Source: Streptococcus thermophilus (GTDB lineage: Bacteria > Bacillota > Bacilli > Lactobacillales > Streptococcaceae). From it: DNA of 64,000 nt. Made by a program: the position numbers and the translations under genes. This document shows, piece by piece, positions 1 through 7,519 of this stretch (its first letter is position 1; each line of letters begins with the position of its first letter). The notes below the pieces were generated by a model. That model was given only the letters and a program-made list of their open reading frames with translations, was not told the DNA's origin and ran no database searches. Location: NCBI RefSeq assembly GCF_010120595.1, contig NZ_CP038020.1:744001-808000 (forward strand), read 5' to 3'.

Positions 1-779
1 ACAGCACGAAGTACGTCTTGAACAGTTTCGAACAAGACAAGTGCATGTGTATTTCCAAAACGTGGGTCTTTAGAAGCATCAATTAATTTTTGAATCGGAA
101 CAACGTTTACTTTAATACCGTTTGGTGCAGCCTGTTTGATCAATTCCTTACGAAGCTCATCTTTGGCAACGTCATCCGAAGCAACAATAATACGGTCTGC
201 TTTAGAATAAGGTACCCAGTTAGTTACTACTTGACCATGCAAGAGACGTGTGTCCAAACGTGCCAAGTTAATCTTGAGTTTACCATCTCCGATGACTGTT
301 CCTTCAGGGATAGCTCCTTGAGGTGCTGCAGCTTCTACAGGAGCTGCAGTTGTTTCCTCAGCTGGATTTAGCTCCTCTGGAAGTGCCTTGATACCACCCT
401 TAGCTTCCTTGATGATATTAGCAGCAACTTGCTCTACAGTAGCGTTAGCATCCATCATACGTTCAGTGTATGCTTGGATTAGCATTGGCAAGTTAAGTCC
501 TGTGATGATAGCAATCTTGCGATCTGGATTTTCCCTAGCGATTCGACTAGCTTGGTTAAATGGTGAACCACTCCAAAGGTCAGCCAAAACAAGAATTTCA
601 TCATCAACATCGAATTGTGCAATGGCTTTGTTGAAGTGAGCGTACAAATCATCAGGACCTTCACTTGGCATGAAAGTCACAACTTGAACTTTCTCTTGGT
701 CCCCAAAAATCATAGAGCCTGATTGGTGGATTCCTTCAGCGAACTTACCATGGCTGGCAATAATAATACCGATACCCAT
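1..779 (-). CDS. manL: PTS mannose-type enzyme IIAB component (partial, C-terminus beyond window)
   Basis: My own reverse-strand translation from the ATG at 779 begins [16 protein letters not shown], an EIIA-Man (PTS fructose/mannose superfamily) domain whose His10 is the phosphorylation site. An Ala/Pro/Glu-rich linker (about residues 137-160) leads to an EIIB domain with the [10 protein letters not shown] motif holding the second phospho-histidine. The fused IIA-IIB arrangement is that of streptococcal ManL, which takes phosphate from HPr and passes it to the sugar carried by ManM/ManN; those should lie beyond position 1. About 259 codons of a usual 330 are in the window. The start is backed by a GGAGGAG ribosome site just upstream. 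In streptococci this system carries mannose, glucose and related sugars and takes part in catabolite control. A long leader (about 115 nt) separates start and promoter. Confidence 0.93.
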   Translation of the reverse strand, partial: MGIGIIIASHGKFAEGIHQSGSMIFGDQEKVQVVTFMPSEGPDDLYAHFNKAIAQFDVDDEILVLADLWSGSPFNQASRIARENPDRKIAIITGLNLPMLIQAYTERMMDANATVEQVAANIIKEAKGGIKALPEELNPAEETTAAPVEAAAPQGAIPEGTVIGDGKLKINLARLDTRLLHGQVVTNWVPYSKADRIIVASDDVAKDELRKELIKQAAPNGIKVNVVPIQKLIDASKDPRFGNTHALVLFETVQDVLRA

Positions 780-901
780 TCGTGTTCTCCTCCTTTTATA
801 TATTGCTTCTTAGGAATAGAAAAATGATTATTGATATTATCATTCATGACATGAAAATGACAACAATATTTTTTTAGCCCCTCGAAAATTAGAACAGTCT
901 A

Positions 902-930
902 ATTATAAAGCGTTATCATTGGTTTGTCAA
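902..930 (-). promoter_or_regulatory. manL promoter with catabolite-response (cre) element in the spacer
   Basis: Read on the minus strand, TTGACA (925-930), a 17-nt spacer and TATAAT (902-907) form a perfect SigA promoter. The spacer and -10 contain TGATAACGCTTTATA (905-919), which fits the CcpA cre consensus closely. CcpA bound here would block RNA polymerase directly, so glucose repression of manL is predicted. Confidence 0.85.
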
Positions 931-1010
931 TAGTTTTCGTAACAAAAGTATCATAAAATTGAAAAAAACATCAAATTCTTGCAAATATACTTTCTTTTCA
1001 GATAAAAGAA

Positions 1011-1039
1011 TTTAGATATATCTTAAAGCTATATCTAAA
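1011..1039. repeat. Perfect 10-bp inverted repeat, possible operator
   Basis: TTTAGATATA (1011-1020) and TATATCTAAA (1030-1039) are perfect inverted arms around a 9-nt centre. It lies between the divergent manL promoter and the 1100 promoter. It has no T-tract on either side, so it looks more like a protein site than a terminator. The binding protein is unknown. Confidence 0.5.
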
Positions 1040-1076
1040 TAGAGAAAATGGGATTAAGGGGAAATCAGATAAATGC

Positions 1077-1105
1077 TTGTAATGCGTAGTTACAACTGCT
1101 ATAAT
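1077..1105 (+). promoter_or_regulatory. Extended -10 promoter of the cyclase gene
   Basis: TTGTAA (1077-1082), 17 nt, then TATAAT (1100-1105) preceded by TGC. The leader to the ATG at 1157 is about 45 nt and ends in an AGAGGG ribosome site. Confidence 0.8.
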
Positions 1106-1156
1106 TGCTTCAATTAACTATTTAAGGTTAAATCTATAAGAAAAGAGGGCCTCCTT

Positions 1157-1888
1157 ATGTCAGATTTACTAAGTATTTATAATGAATTGCAATCCAAAAA
1201 ATGGGTCGACTTGACCCACAAAATTAATGCGGAAAGTCCACATTTTCCAGTCCTCCCTGCTTTGAAACAAGAAGACCTTTTTACCTTAAAAGATGGTTTC
1301 CATGTTCAAAAATTCACAGTGGTTGGTCAATACGGAACTCATATTGATGCACCTATTCACTTTGTCGAAGGAGGTCGCTGGCTAGATGAGATTGCCCTCA
1401 AGGATCTCCTTTTGCCACTCTATGTTATCGACAAGTCTAAAGAAGTCTCTGAGAATCCAAATTTTATCTTGAGCAAACAAGATATCTTAGACTTTGAAGC
1501 AGAGCATGGAAAAATTAGAGAAGGAGCCTTTGTTGCTTTTCGTAGTGATTGGTCGAAGCGTTGGCCAGATCAAGATGCCATGCGCAACCTTGATGAGAAT
1601 GGTGTTCAGCAAAGTCCTGGTTGGAGCCACGAAGCTTTGGAATTCTTAATCCATGAGCGTCATGTCAAGGCAGTGGGGCATGAGACTTTTGACACAGATG
1701 CTGGTATTCCAGCAGCAGAACATGGTTTGGTTAACGAATACTACCTCTTGGAACAAGACATTTATCAGGTAGAAGTCTTGAATCAATTGGATCAAGTTCC
1801 AGCTCTTGGTGCTTTGATTTCAATTGCATTTCCACACTGGGACAAGGCGACAGGTTCCCCAGTGCGTGCAGTGGCTATTTTACCTTAA
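1157..1888 (+). CDS. Cyclase-family / kynurenine-formamidase-like metal hydrolase
   Basis: 243 residues of the putative cyclase family (PF04199), which includes metal-dependent kynurenine formamidase and related amide or ester hydrolases. The hallmark metal-binding motif is visible near residues 57-68 as QYGTHIDAPIHF, a variant of HxGTHxDxPxH with Gln in the first position. A later conserved VGHETFDTDAG stretch (about residues 174-184) carries further active-site residues. Start ATG follows AGAGGG. The gene is monocistronic, flanked by its own promoter and a two-way terminator. No tryptophan-catabolism genes are nearby, so a true kynurenine formamidase role is not supported. The substrate is unknown. 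Confidence 0.8.
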   Translation: MSDLLSIYNELQSKKWVDLTHKINAESPHFPVLPALKQEDLFTLKDGFHVQKFTVVGQYGTHIDAPIHFVEGGRWLDEIALKDLLLPLYVIDKSKEVSENPNFILSKQDILDFEAEHGKIREGAFVAFRSDWSKRWPDQDAMRNLDENGVQQSPGWSHEALEFLIHERHVKAVGHETFDTDAGIPAAEHGLVNEYYLLEQDIYQVEVLNQLDQVPALGALISIAFPHWDKATGSPVRAVAILP

Positions 1889-1894
1889 TCAGAA

Positions 1895-1928
1895 GAAAAG
1901 ACACCGAAGAAATTTTCGGTGTCTTTTC
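1895..1928. terminator. Bidirectional terminator
   Basis: A 14-bp perfect stem (GAAAAGACACCGAA 1895-1908 with TTCGGTGTCTTTTC 1915-1928) has T-rich flanks on both strands. It serves the cyclase gene (+) and the HAD gene (-), which converge here. Confidence 0.9.
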
Positions 1929-1932
1929 TTGT

Positions 1933-2745
1933 TTATAAAAGTAGTTCCTGAAGTTTGCGAGCAACGCCGTCTTCCTCATTAGTCCATTCAATTTGTTCGT
2001 TAGCATGGGGGAGAAGGACAGAGCTAGCATTCTTCATGGCATAACCAGTCTTGGCAAGTTCCAACATCTCTGTATCGTTGTGCTCGTCTCCAAAAGCAAT
2101 CAAATCATCCGTTGATTTGCGCATAACCTTAAGTAAGTAGTTTAGGGCATAAGCCTTGTTAATACCTTTAGGTGAAAACTCTAAAATATTAAGTGGCCCA
2201 CCCCAAGAATCAACTTCAATTTCTTCCTTGAAGTCTTTCTTGATATCATCGGCTAGCTGGTACTTATCTTCGTGACGAGTTTGCATAAGAAGAGCATTTG
2301 GGTTGCGTGTAATTTTTGCTGGTTCCAAACGCATAGCCTCAATGATTTTATCAACACCAAAGAGTTGTGGTTGAATACGCTCTGGGTGATTCATAGAGAT
2401 ATAGAAGTGTTTTCGGTATTCACTAGCCAGAAAATCCATCTCTAACTCATCATGTCGTTGTAAGAGGTTAATCAGATGTTTTTTGTCTAATTTAACCGAA
2501 TGCTCATAGGCCCAGTCTTGGTCTGGAAGACTGGTCAAGGAGCCATTAAAAGTGATGAGTGGTGTTTCTAACCCTAGTGTTTTGTAATGGTCAATAGCCA
2601 TACGATAAGGACGACCTGTAGCAATAACAACTTGGTGTCCTTTATTTTGTACATCTTTAATCGTTTTTTGTGTGAATTCTGAAATAGTTCCATCTGGGCG
2701 CAAGAGCGTTCCATCAAGATCTAGTACAATCAATTTTTTTGTCAT
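1933..2745 (-). CDS. Cof-type HAD-superfamily sugar phosphatase
   Basis: 270 residues, typical for Cof/YidA-like HAD type IIB phosphatases. Motif I is LDLDGTLL near residues 8-15, with Asp9 as nucleophile and Asp11 as acid/base. Motif II is IATGRP around residue 41. Motif III Lys is around residue 195 (SPKGINKAYAL), and motif IV is FGDEHNDTEML around 218-228. Members dephosphorylate small sugar phosphates or FMN-like compounds in the cytoplasm; the substrate cannot be read from sequence. The gene stands alone. Its start codon lies only 6 nt from a perfect extended -10 element, so the mRNA is probably leaderless (see the promoter entry). Confidence 0.88.
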   Translation of the reverse strand: MTKKLIVLDLDGTLLRPDGTISEFTQKTIKDVQNKGHQVVIATGRPYRMAIDHYKTLGLETPLITFNGSLTSLPDQDWAYEHSVKLDKKHLINLLQRHDELEMDFLASEYRKHFYISMNHPERIQPQLFGVDKIIEAMRLEPAKITRNPNALLMQTRHEDKYQLADDIKKDFKEEIEVDSWGGPLNILEFSPKGINKAYALNYLLKVMRKSTDDLIAFGDEHNDTEMLELAKTGYAMKNASSVLLPHANEQIEWTNEEDGVARKLQELLL

Positions 2746-2751
2746 GTTCCT

Positions 2752-2760
2752 ATTATAGCA
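2752..2760 (-). promoter_or_regulatory. Extended -10 promoter fused to start of the HAD gene
   Basis: On the minus strand TGCTATAAT (-10 at 2752-2757) is followed by AGGAAC and then ATG at 2745. Transcription would start at or next to the A of ATG, so this predicts a leaderless mRNA. Confidence 0.75.
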
Positions 2761-2802
2761 AAAATCTATCCTTTGTTGGTGATTGAGAAATAGTTTTCTA
2801 AG

Positions 2803-2816
2803 AACGTTCGGGTTTT
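2803..2816 (-). promoter_or_regulatory. PurBox (PurR site) upstream of purine permease
   Basis: The minus strand reads AAAACCCGAACGTT, a near match to the PurBox AWWWCCGAACWWT. It is centred about 70 nt upstream of the expected permease transcription start, similar to the spacing known for PurR-activated genes in Lactococcus. Confidence 0.65.
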
Positions 2817-2843
2817 CTTAAGAAAAGTCTCAGGAAATAAACC

Positions 2844-2872
2844 TTGCACAAACAAATAATTTTATGTAGAAT
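2844..2872 (+). promoter_or_regulatory. Promoter of NCS2 purine permease
   Basis: TTGCAC (2844-2849), 17-nt spacer, TAGAAT (2867-2872). The transcript would carry a leader of about 75 nt. Confidence 0.7.
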
Positions 2873-2900
2873 AGTAATGTTGCATTCTACGTGAGAATGT

Positions 2901-2916
2901 TCCGAAATTATTCGGA
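2901..2916. repeat. Inverted repeat in permease leader, second PurBox-like sequence
   Basis: TCCGAA-ATTA-TTCGGA is a perfect hairpin followed by a T-rich run. Read on the minus strand, its right half with flank (AAAATCCGAATAAT) also resembles a PurBox with one key mismatch. It could act as an attenuator-like hairpin or as a second operator. A smaller hairpin (ATTCT/AGAAT) lies just before it. Confidence 0.45.
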
Positions 2917-2953
2917 TTTTGACAATATTTTTTACTAAGGAGTCTAAACTTTC

Positions 2954-4375
2954 ATGGAAAAGATTTTCAAATTGAAAGAACATGGTACTGACGTCCGCAC
3001 AGAAGTGACTGCCGGATTGACAACTTTCTTTGCCATGTCTTACATCCTCTTTGTTAACCCAGCGATGTTGGCCCAAACAGGAATGCCTGCACAAGGTGTT
3101 TTCTTAGCAACAATTATTGGTGCGGTTGCAGGGACGTTGATGATGGCATTTTATGCTAACCTACCATACGCCCAAGCGCCTGGTATGGGTCTCAATGCCT
3201 TCTTTACCTACACAGTGGTCTTTTCTTTGGGCTACACTTGGCAAGAAGCCTTGGCTATGGTCTTTTTGTGTGGTGTTATTTCTTTGCTTATCACAGTTAC
3301 TAAAGTACGTAATATGATTATTGAATCTATTCCGACAGCACTTAAGTCTGCTATTTCAGCAGGTATTGGTATTTTCCTTGCTTATGTAGGTATTAAAAAT
3401 GCAGGTTTCTTGGAGTTTAAAATTAATCCAGGTACTTATACGGTAAGCGGAAAGGGAGCTGATATGGCTCAAGCTTCAATTACAGCTTCATCAGCTGCTA
3501 CACCTGGCTTGGTAGCTTTCAATAATCCAACTGTTATTGTAGGTTTGATTGGTCTTGCAGTTGCGATTTTCTTTATTGTTAAGGGAATTCGTGGAGGAGT
3601 CCTCCTTTCAATTGTTGTAACAACTGTTATCGCTATTTTTGCTGGTGTAGTTGACCTTGGTAGTATTGACTGGCATGCTGCTAGTCTGACTGCTTCTATT
3701 AAGGATTTGGGGCAAGTCTTTGGTGTAGCTCTAGGTTCTAAAGGTTTGGGTTCTCTCTTCTCAGATATGTCACGTTTGCCAGGTGTCTTTATGGCTCTCC
3801 TTGCCTTCTCATTAACTGATATCTTTGATACTATCGGTACTTTGATTGGTACTGGTGAGAAGGTTGGTATCATCGCTTCAACAGGTGATAACAAAGAATC
3901 TAAAGCCCTTGACCGCGCCCTTTACTCTGACCTCGTTGGTACAAGTATTGGTGCCATTGCCGGGACCTCCAACGTTACAACTTACGTTGAATCTGCAGCA
4001 GGTATTGGTGCTGGTGGGCGTACTGGTTTGACAGCTCTTGTGGTTGCAGTACTCTTTGCGATTTCAAGTTTCTTTAGCCCACTTGTGTCAATCGTTCCTA
4101 GTGCAGCAACTGCACCTATTCTTATCATTGTTGGTGTTATGATGCTCTCTAACCTTAAGGCTGTGGATTGGGAAGACTTGTCTGAAGCAATTCCTGCCTT
4201 TTTCACTTCTATTTTTATGGGATTCTCATATAGCATTACCTACGGTATTGCAGCTGGTTTCCTTACTTACACTTTGGTCAAAATTATCAAAGGTCAAGCA
4301 AAAGATGTTCATCTTGTCATGTGGATTTTGGATATCTTGTTTATCCTTAACTTCATTAGCATGGCTGTGATCTAA
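2954..4375 (+). CDS. NCS2-family purine permease (guanine/hypoxanthine/xanthine type)
   Basis: 473 residues with the AzgA/PbuG/PbuO subgroup signature: an N-terminal KEHGTDVRTEVTAGLTTFFA stretch, the PGMGLNAFF segment near residue 76 and the FDTIGTL segment near residue 295. About 12-14 hydrophobic segments give an integral membrane proton-coupled nucleobase importer. PurBox-like sequences upstream fit control by purine availability. The ATG follows AAGGAG. The gene is monocistronic and ends at a clear terminator. Which purine base it prefers cannot be told from sequence. Confidence 0.9.
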   Translation: MEKIFKLKEHGTDVRTEVTAGLTTFFAMSYILFVNPAMLAQTGMPAQGVFLATIIGAVAGTLMMAFYANLPYAQAPGMGLNAFFTYTVVFSLGYTWQEALAMVFLCGVISLLITVTKVRNMIIESIPTALKSAISAGIGIFLAYVGIKNAGFLEFKINPGTYTVSGKGADMAQASITASSAATPGLVAFNNPTVIVGLIGLAVAIFFIVKGIRGGVLLSIVVTTVIAIFAGVVDLGSIDWHAASLTASIKDLGQVFGVALGSKGLGSLFSDMSRLPGVFMALLAFSLTDIFDTIGTLIGTGEKVGIIASTGDNKESKALDRALYSDLVGTSIGAIAGTSNVTTYVESAAGIGAGGRTGLTALVVAVLFAISSFFSPLVSIVPSAATAPILIIVGVMMLSNLKAVDWEDLSEAIPAFFTSIFMGFSYSITYGIAAGFLTYTLVKIIKGQAKDVHLVMWILDILFILNFISMAVI

Positions 4376-4386
4376 TATTTATAAGC

Positions 4387-4417
4387 AAAAAAGTCTGTCC
4401 TTTTGTCAGGCTTTTTT
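4387..4417 (+). terminator. Terminator of purine permease
   Basis: AAAAAGTCTG pairs (with wobble) to CAGGCTTTTTT across a 9-nt loop, followed by T residues. Confidence 0.8.
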
Positions 4418-4605
4418 AGTTTTTTACGAGTGATGATTTGAGGTTTACTTTCACGACTGTTTTAAGTTAAGATTGAAATCTTGTTAGAAATATTAACTTT
4501 ATGGAGGTTTAATTTAATGTAAGAAAGTATTAAATTAAGACAGGGTGTTATATCTAAATTATTCTTGCTATCTTAGTATTTATAAGCTTTTATGGATTTT
4601 TACAG
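4418..4605. other. AT-rich intergenic stretch without a recognisable gene
   Basis: I find no gene. It holds a perfect 9-bp inverted repeat, TAATTTAAT (4510-4518) and ATTAAATTA (4529-4537). It also has a GGAGG (4504-4508) followed at good spacing by ATG directly next to TAA (4517-4522), perhaps the relic of a lost gene start. Confidence 0.4.
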
Positions 4606-4641
4606 TGGACTATAGTCCAGATTTTTATTTTTTGATATAAT
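4606..4641 (+). promoter_or_regulatory. tsaE promoter: palindrome over the -35 and extended -10, leaderless
   Basis: TGGACTATAGTCCA (4606-4619) is a perfect 14-bp palindrome covering the -35 position. TGATATAAT (-10 at 4636-4641) follows, and only GAAAAC separates it from the ATG at 4648. Transcription should begin at the start codon. The palindrome looks like an operator for an unknown repressor. Confidence 0.65.
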
Positions 4642-4647
4642 GAAAAC

Positions 4648-5091
4648 ATGATTTACAGTCAAAATGAAGAGGAATTGATTAGTATAGGGCAAAAGTTAGG
4701 TCGATTGCTCAATTCTGGAGATATAATTGTTCTATCAGGTGATCTGGGAGCTGGTAAAACCACTTTAACTAAGGGAATTGCTAAAGGTTTGGATGTTTCA
4801 CAGATGATCAAGAGCCCAACCTATACTATTGTTAGAGAATATGAGGGGCGTTTACCGCTATATCATTTAGATGTTTATCGTATTGGTGATGATCCAGATT
4901 CTATTGACTTAGATGATTTTCTATACGGTGACGGTGTGACGATTATCGAGTGGGGAGAACTCTTAGATGAAAGTCTCCTGGGAGACTATCTCTTAATTTC
5001 GATAACTCATCATGGTGATGGACGTCAACTGCTTCTGGAATCTTTTGGCCCTAGAAGTAAAGAAATCCAGGAGGAGATGGTAAATGGCTGA
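4648..5091 (+). CDS. tsaE: tRNA threonylcarbamoyladenosine biosynthesis ATPase TsaE
   Basis: 147 residues, usual size for TsaE (YdiB/YjeE). Walker A GDLGAGKTT lies at residues 31-39 (Lys37), followed by the family SPTYTIVREYEG segment near 53-65 and the IIEWGELL motif near 94-101. TsaE drives the TsaB-TsaD complex that makes t6A37 in ANN-decoding tRNAs. The family alignment and lack of an alternative fix the start at 4648, which has no ribosome site because the promoter -10 abuts it. The stop overlaps the next gene by 8 nt, so the two are translationally coupled. An LCP protein follows, an order common in streptococci. Confidence 0.93.
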   Translation: MIYSQNEEELISIGQKLGRLLNSGDIIVLSGDLGAGKTTLTKGIAKGLDVSQMIKSPTYTIVREYEGRLPLYHLDVYRIGDDPDSIDLDDFLYGDGVTIIEWGELLDESLLGDYLLISITHHGDGRQLLLESFGPRSKEIQEEMVNG

Positions 5092-5605
5092 GTACGAATT
5101 AGTCATTGAGGAAGCCCAGAGAGAGGATTCCGTATCCTTAGCACAATTACTAGAGACGGTAACTCTAGAGTCAGATTTTTTGGCTCAGGATGATAGGAGC
5201 TCTGTACTGAATGGCGAACAGTTAGCCTCTTATATTGATAGCCGTCAGAGTGTCCCAAATGAGATTTGCTTAGTCGCAAAATTGGGTCATGAGGTTATTG
5301 GTGTTTGTAATGTTACTTCTAATCAAGACACGAAGACCAGTCACATCGGTGATGTTTTCATTGCGGTTGCTAAACCTTATTGGGGCAATGGTATTGGTCA
5401 GTTTCTTATGGGAACAATGATTGACTGGGCAGTCAATACACCTGCTATCCGTCGCTTAGAGTTGACTGTTCAAGCACGTAATGAACGGGCGGTACATCTC
5501 TATCAAAAATTTGGATTTGATATTGAAGGCACTAAGAAACGTGGTGCCAGAACTAAAAATGGAGAATTTCTAGATGTTTACCTGATGGCTAAACTCATAG
5601 ATTAG
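5084..5605 (+). CDS. GNAT-family N-acetyltransferase
   Basis: 173 residues of the acetyltransferase_1/RimJ-like fold. The acetyl-CoA-binding motif A is seen as VAKPYWGNGIGQFLM (about residues 104-118), with the RRLELTVQARNERAVHLYQKFGF motif B region after it (about 126-148). The start overlaps tsaE, with GGAGGAG upstream, so it is read from the same transcript. The acceptor substrate is unknown. Neighbouring tsaE suggests nothing specific, since this GNAT-tsaE-LCP order is simply conserved in streptococci. Confidence 0.88.
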   Translation: MAEYELVIEEAQREDSVSLAQLLETVTLESDFLAQDDRSSVLNGEQLASYIDSRQSVPNEICLVAKLGHEVIGVCNVTSNQDTKTSHIGDVFIAVAKPYWGNGIGQFLMGTMIDWAVNTPAIRRLELTVQARNERAVHLYQKFGFDIEGTKKRGARTKNGEFLDVYLMAKLID

Positions 5606-5613
5606 GAAAAAAC

Positions 5614-6840
5614 ATGAAACTTGGACGAAAAATTTTATTGATGTTGTCGGCAATTCTTGCCACCACAGTAGTAGCTGCTGGTATTTATCTAACGACAACT
5701 TATAATTATGCTACAGGAGAATTGTCAAAAACCTTTAGAGTTTCAAAGGTAACGTCGGGGAATAGTAAGGCTATTCAACAGACAAAGCCTATAACTATTC
5801 TTTTGATGGGGGTGGATACAGGATCCGAAGGACGTAAGGAAACCTGGGAAGGAAATTCTGATACAATGATTTTGGTAACAGTGAATCCTAAGACTAAGAG
5901 AACTACCATGACCAGTTTGGAACGTGACCTTTTGACAGATGTTGAGGGATCGGGTGAAGCAAAACTAAACTCAGCCTATGCTGAGGGTGGGGCTGACTTA
6001 GCTATTTCAACCATTCAAAAGGTTTTAGATATTGATATTGACTACTATGCGCTGATTAATATGCAGGGTATGATTGATTTGGTGGATGCCGTTGGTGGTA
6101 TCGAGGTAACGAACCATTTTGATTTCCCAATTTCGATTGCAGAAAACGAACCAGAATTTCAGGCGAAAGTAGAGCCTGGAACCCATAAAATCAATGGAGA
6201 ACAGGCCTTAGTGTATTCACGTATGCGTTATGATGATCCCGATGGTGATTACGGTCGTCAAAAACGTCAACGTGAGGTTATTCAAAAGATTGTGGCTAAG
6301 CTCATGAAGATGGACTCGATAGGTTCTTATAAGAAAATTTTGTCTGCTGTCAGTTCGAATGTACAAACAAGTATCAATCTTGGTGATAGCACTACTCTGC
6401 GTGGTTTGATGGGTTATAGTGAGGCCCTTAAAAATATCAAGTCTTACCAGTTGGCTGGTTCGGATGCAATGATCAATGGTGGAAGCTACCAAGTAGCCTC
6501 AACTGAGGATATTCTTAAGGTCCAAAACCGTATTAAGAAGGAAGTTGGCAAGAAGGGAGTTTCTGAATCTAAACTTAAGACTAGTTTGGTACTCAATGAT
6601 TTTGGGACTTCTAGCTATGTTTCAGATGATTTCGTTAACTCTACTGGAAGTTATGAGGCTGGACCATCTGAGGCAACAGGTGGTGGATCAGTAAGTACCT
6701 ACTATGGAGGTACCACCTACGGCAATAGCTACACTGAGAATACTAGTAATTATGTTCAGGACCAAGCTACAACAGCCCCTACAATTAATTATAATGGTTC
6801 AGGTGTAACTACTTATAGCTTGGTTCCAGCAGCACAATAG
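5614..6840 (+). CDS. LytR-CpsA-Psr (LCP) family cell-wall polymer ligase
   Basis: 408 residues. A short cytoplasmic N-terminus and one membrane segment (about residues 5-27) precede the LCP domain (about 58-220). The domain shows ILLMGVDTG, the SDTMILVTVNP strand, the catalytic TSLERDLL arginine region and the ALVYSRMRYDDPDGDYGRQKRQ block. LCP enzymes attach teichoic-acid-like or capsular polymers from undecaprenyl carriers to peptidoglycan on the outer face of the membrane. The last 65 residues are rich in Gly/Ser/Thr/Tyr and look disordered. The start is 8 nt after the GNAT stop, with only AGGAAAAA as ribosome site. It resembles BrpA/LytR of other streptococci. Confidence 0.9.
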   Translation: MKLGRKILLMLSAILATTVVAAGIYLTTTYNYATGELSKTFRVSKVTSGNSKAIQQTKPITILLMGVDTGSEGRKETWEGNSDTMILVTVNPKTKRTTMTSLERDLLTDVEGSGEAKLNSAYAEGGADLAISTIQKVLDIDIDYYALINMQGMIDLVDAVGGIEVTNHFDFPISIAENEPEFQAKVEPGTHKINGEQALVYSRMRYDDPDGDYGRQKRQREVIQKIVAKLMKMDSIGSYKKILSAVSSNVQTSINLGDSTTLRGLMGYSEALKNIKSYQLAGSDAMINGGSYQVASTEDILKVQNRIKKEVGKKGVSESKLKTSLVLNDFGTSSYVSDDFVNSTGSYEAGPSEATGGGSVSTYYGGTTYGNSYTENTSNYVQDQATTAPTINYNGSGVTTYSLVPAAQ

Positions 6841-6886
6841 AACTCTTGAGAGATTCCCAGCCTTTTGGCTGTCATATGATTATTAC

Positions 6887-6915
6887 TTGCAATAGTTTTT
6901 AAGCTATGCTATAAT
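6887..6915 (+). promoter_or_regulatory. Promoter of the rimP-nusA-infB operon
   Basis: TTGCAA (6887-6892), 17 nt, TATAAT (6910-6915) with an extended TGC. It is the only strong promoter before rimP. Confidence 0.85.
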
Positions 6916-6980
6916 ATGAAGAAATAACGAAAGAGAGGCGGAGTAGAAACTTCGTCTCTTGTGTGTGTAAGGAGGTCATA

Positions 6981-7454
6981 ATGTCGCAAAAAATTATTGA
7001 TCTCGTGACGGCTGTCGTAGCTCCAGCAATTCCTGACCCCTACGAATTGGTCGATATCGAGTATGAAAAAATTGGCAGTGACTATATTTTGTCCGTTTTG
7101 ATTGATAAGCCAGGTGGAATTACTGTAGAAGATACTGCAGACCTGACTGAAATTATCAGCCCTCTCTTGGATACTATTCAGCCTGACCCTTTCCCGGATC
7201 AATACATGTTGGAAGTGTCTAGCCCTGGATTAGAGCGTCCCTTGAAGACTAAAGAAGCTTTGAAGAATGCTGTTGGTCAGTATATCAATGTTAGCCTTTA
7301 CAAGGCTATTGATAAAATCAAGATTTTCCAAGGCGACTTGTTAGCCTTCGATGGCGAAACTCTAACAATTGATTATCTTGATAAGACTCGCCATAAGACT
7401 GTTGAGATTCCCTATCAAACAGTTGCTAAAGCTCGTTTGGCAGTCAAACTCTAA
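6981..7454 (+). CDS. rimP: Ribosome maturation factor RimP
   Basis: 157 residues, normal for RimP (YlxS), which helps assemble the 30S subunit. The [12 protein letters not shown] motif near residues 77-88 is the family signature, with an N-terminal alpha/beta domain and a C-terminal SH3-like barrel. I chose the ATG at 6981 because AAGGAGG sits 6 nt before it; the in-frame GTG at 6963 would put the ribosome site inside the gene. First gene of the nusA operon. Confidence 0.93.
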   Translation: MSQKIIDLVTAVVAPAIPDPYELVDIEYEKIGSDYILSVLIDKPGGITVEDTADLTEIISPLLDTIQPDPFPDQYMLEVSSPGLERPLKTKEALKNAVGQYINVSLYKAIDKIKIFQGDLLAFDGETLTIDYLDKTRHKTVEIPYQTVAKARLAVKL

Positions 7455-7485
7455 AACTCTTAGTGTAAATAAAGAAAGGATGCCA

Positions 7486-7509
7486 GTTTTGGCCCTTAAC
7501 GGCTAAAAC
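7486..7509 (+). other. Hairpin between rimP and nusA
   Basis: GTTTTGGCC and GGCTAAAAC form a 9-bp stem (one wobble) in the 65-nt gap, directly after an AAAGAAAGG ribosome-site-like sequence and 10 nt before the nusA start. No T-tract follows, so it is not a terminator. It may tune nusA translation. Confidence 0.4.
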
Positions 7510-7519
7510 AACAAAGAAT

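Noticed and set aside
2873..2953. Purine riboswitch before the NCS2 permease
   Set aside because: The conserved three-way junction and loop sequences are absent; only simple hairpins and PurBox-like sequences are present.
4504..4522. GGAGG followed by ATG-TAA, a possible start-stop element
   Set aside because: No coding function is possible and no link to tsaE is seen; most likely chance or a relic.
6963..6980. In-frame GTG giving a six-residue N-terminal extension of RimP
   Set aside because: The AAGGAGG ribosome site would lie inside the extension; the ATG at 6981 has ideal spacing and matches the family start.
7480..7506. Nine-codon mini-ORF (ATG CCA ... TAA) between rimP and nusA
   Set aside because: Its ribosome site touches the ATG with no spacing, so translation is unlikely; the hairpin there is reported instead.
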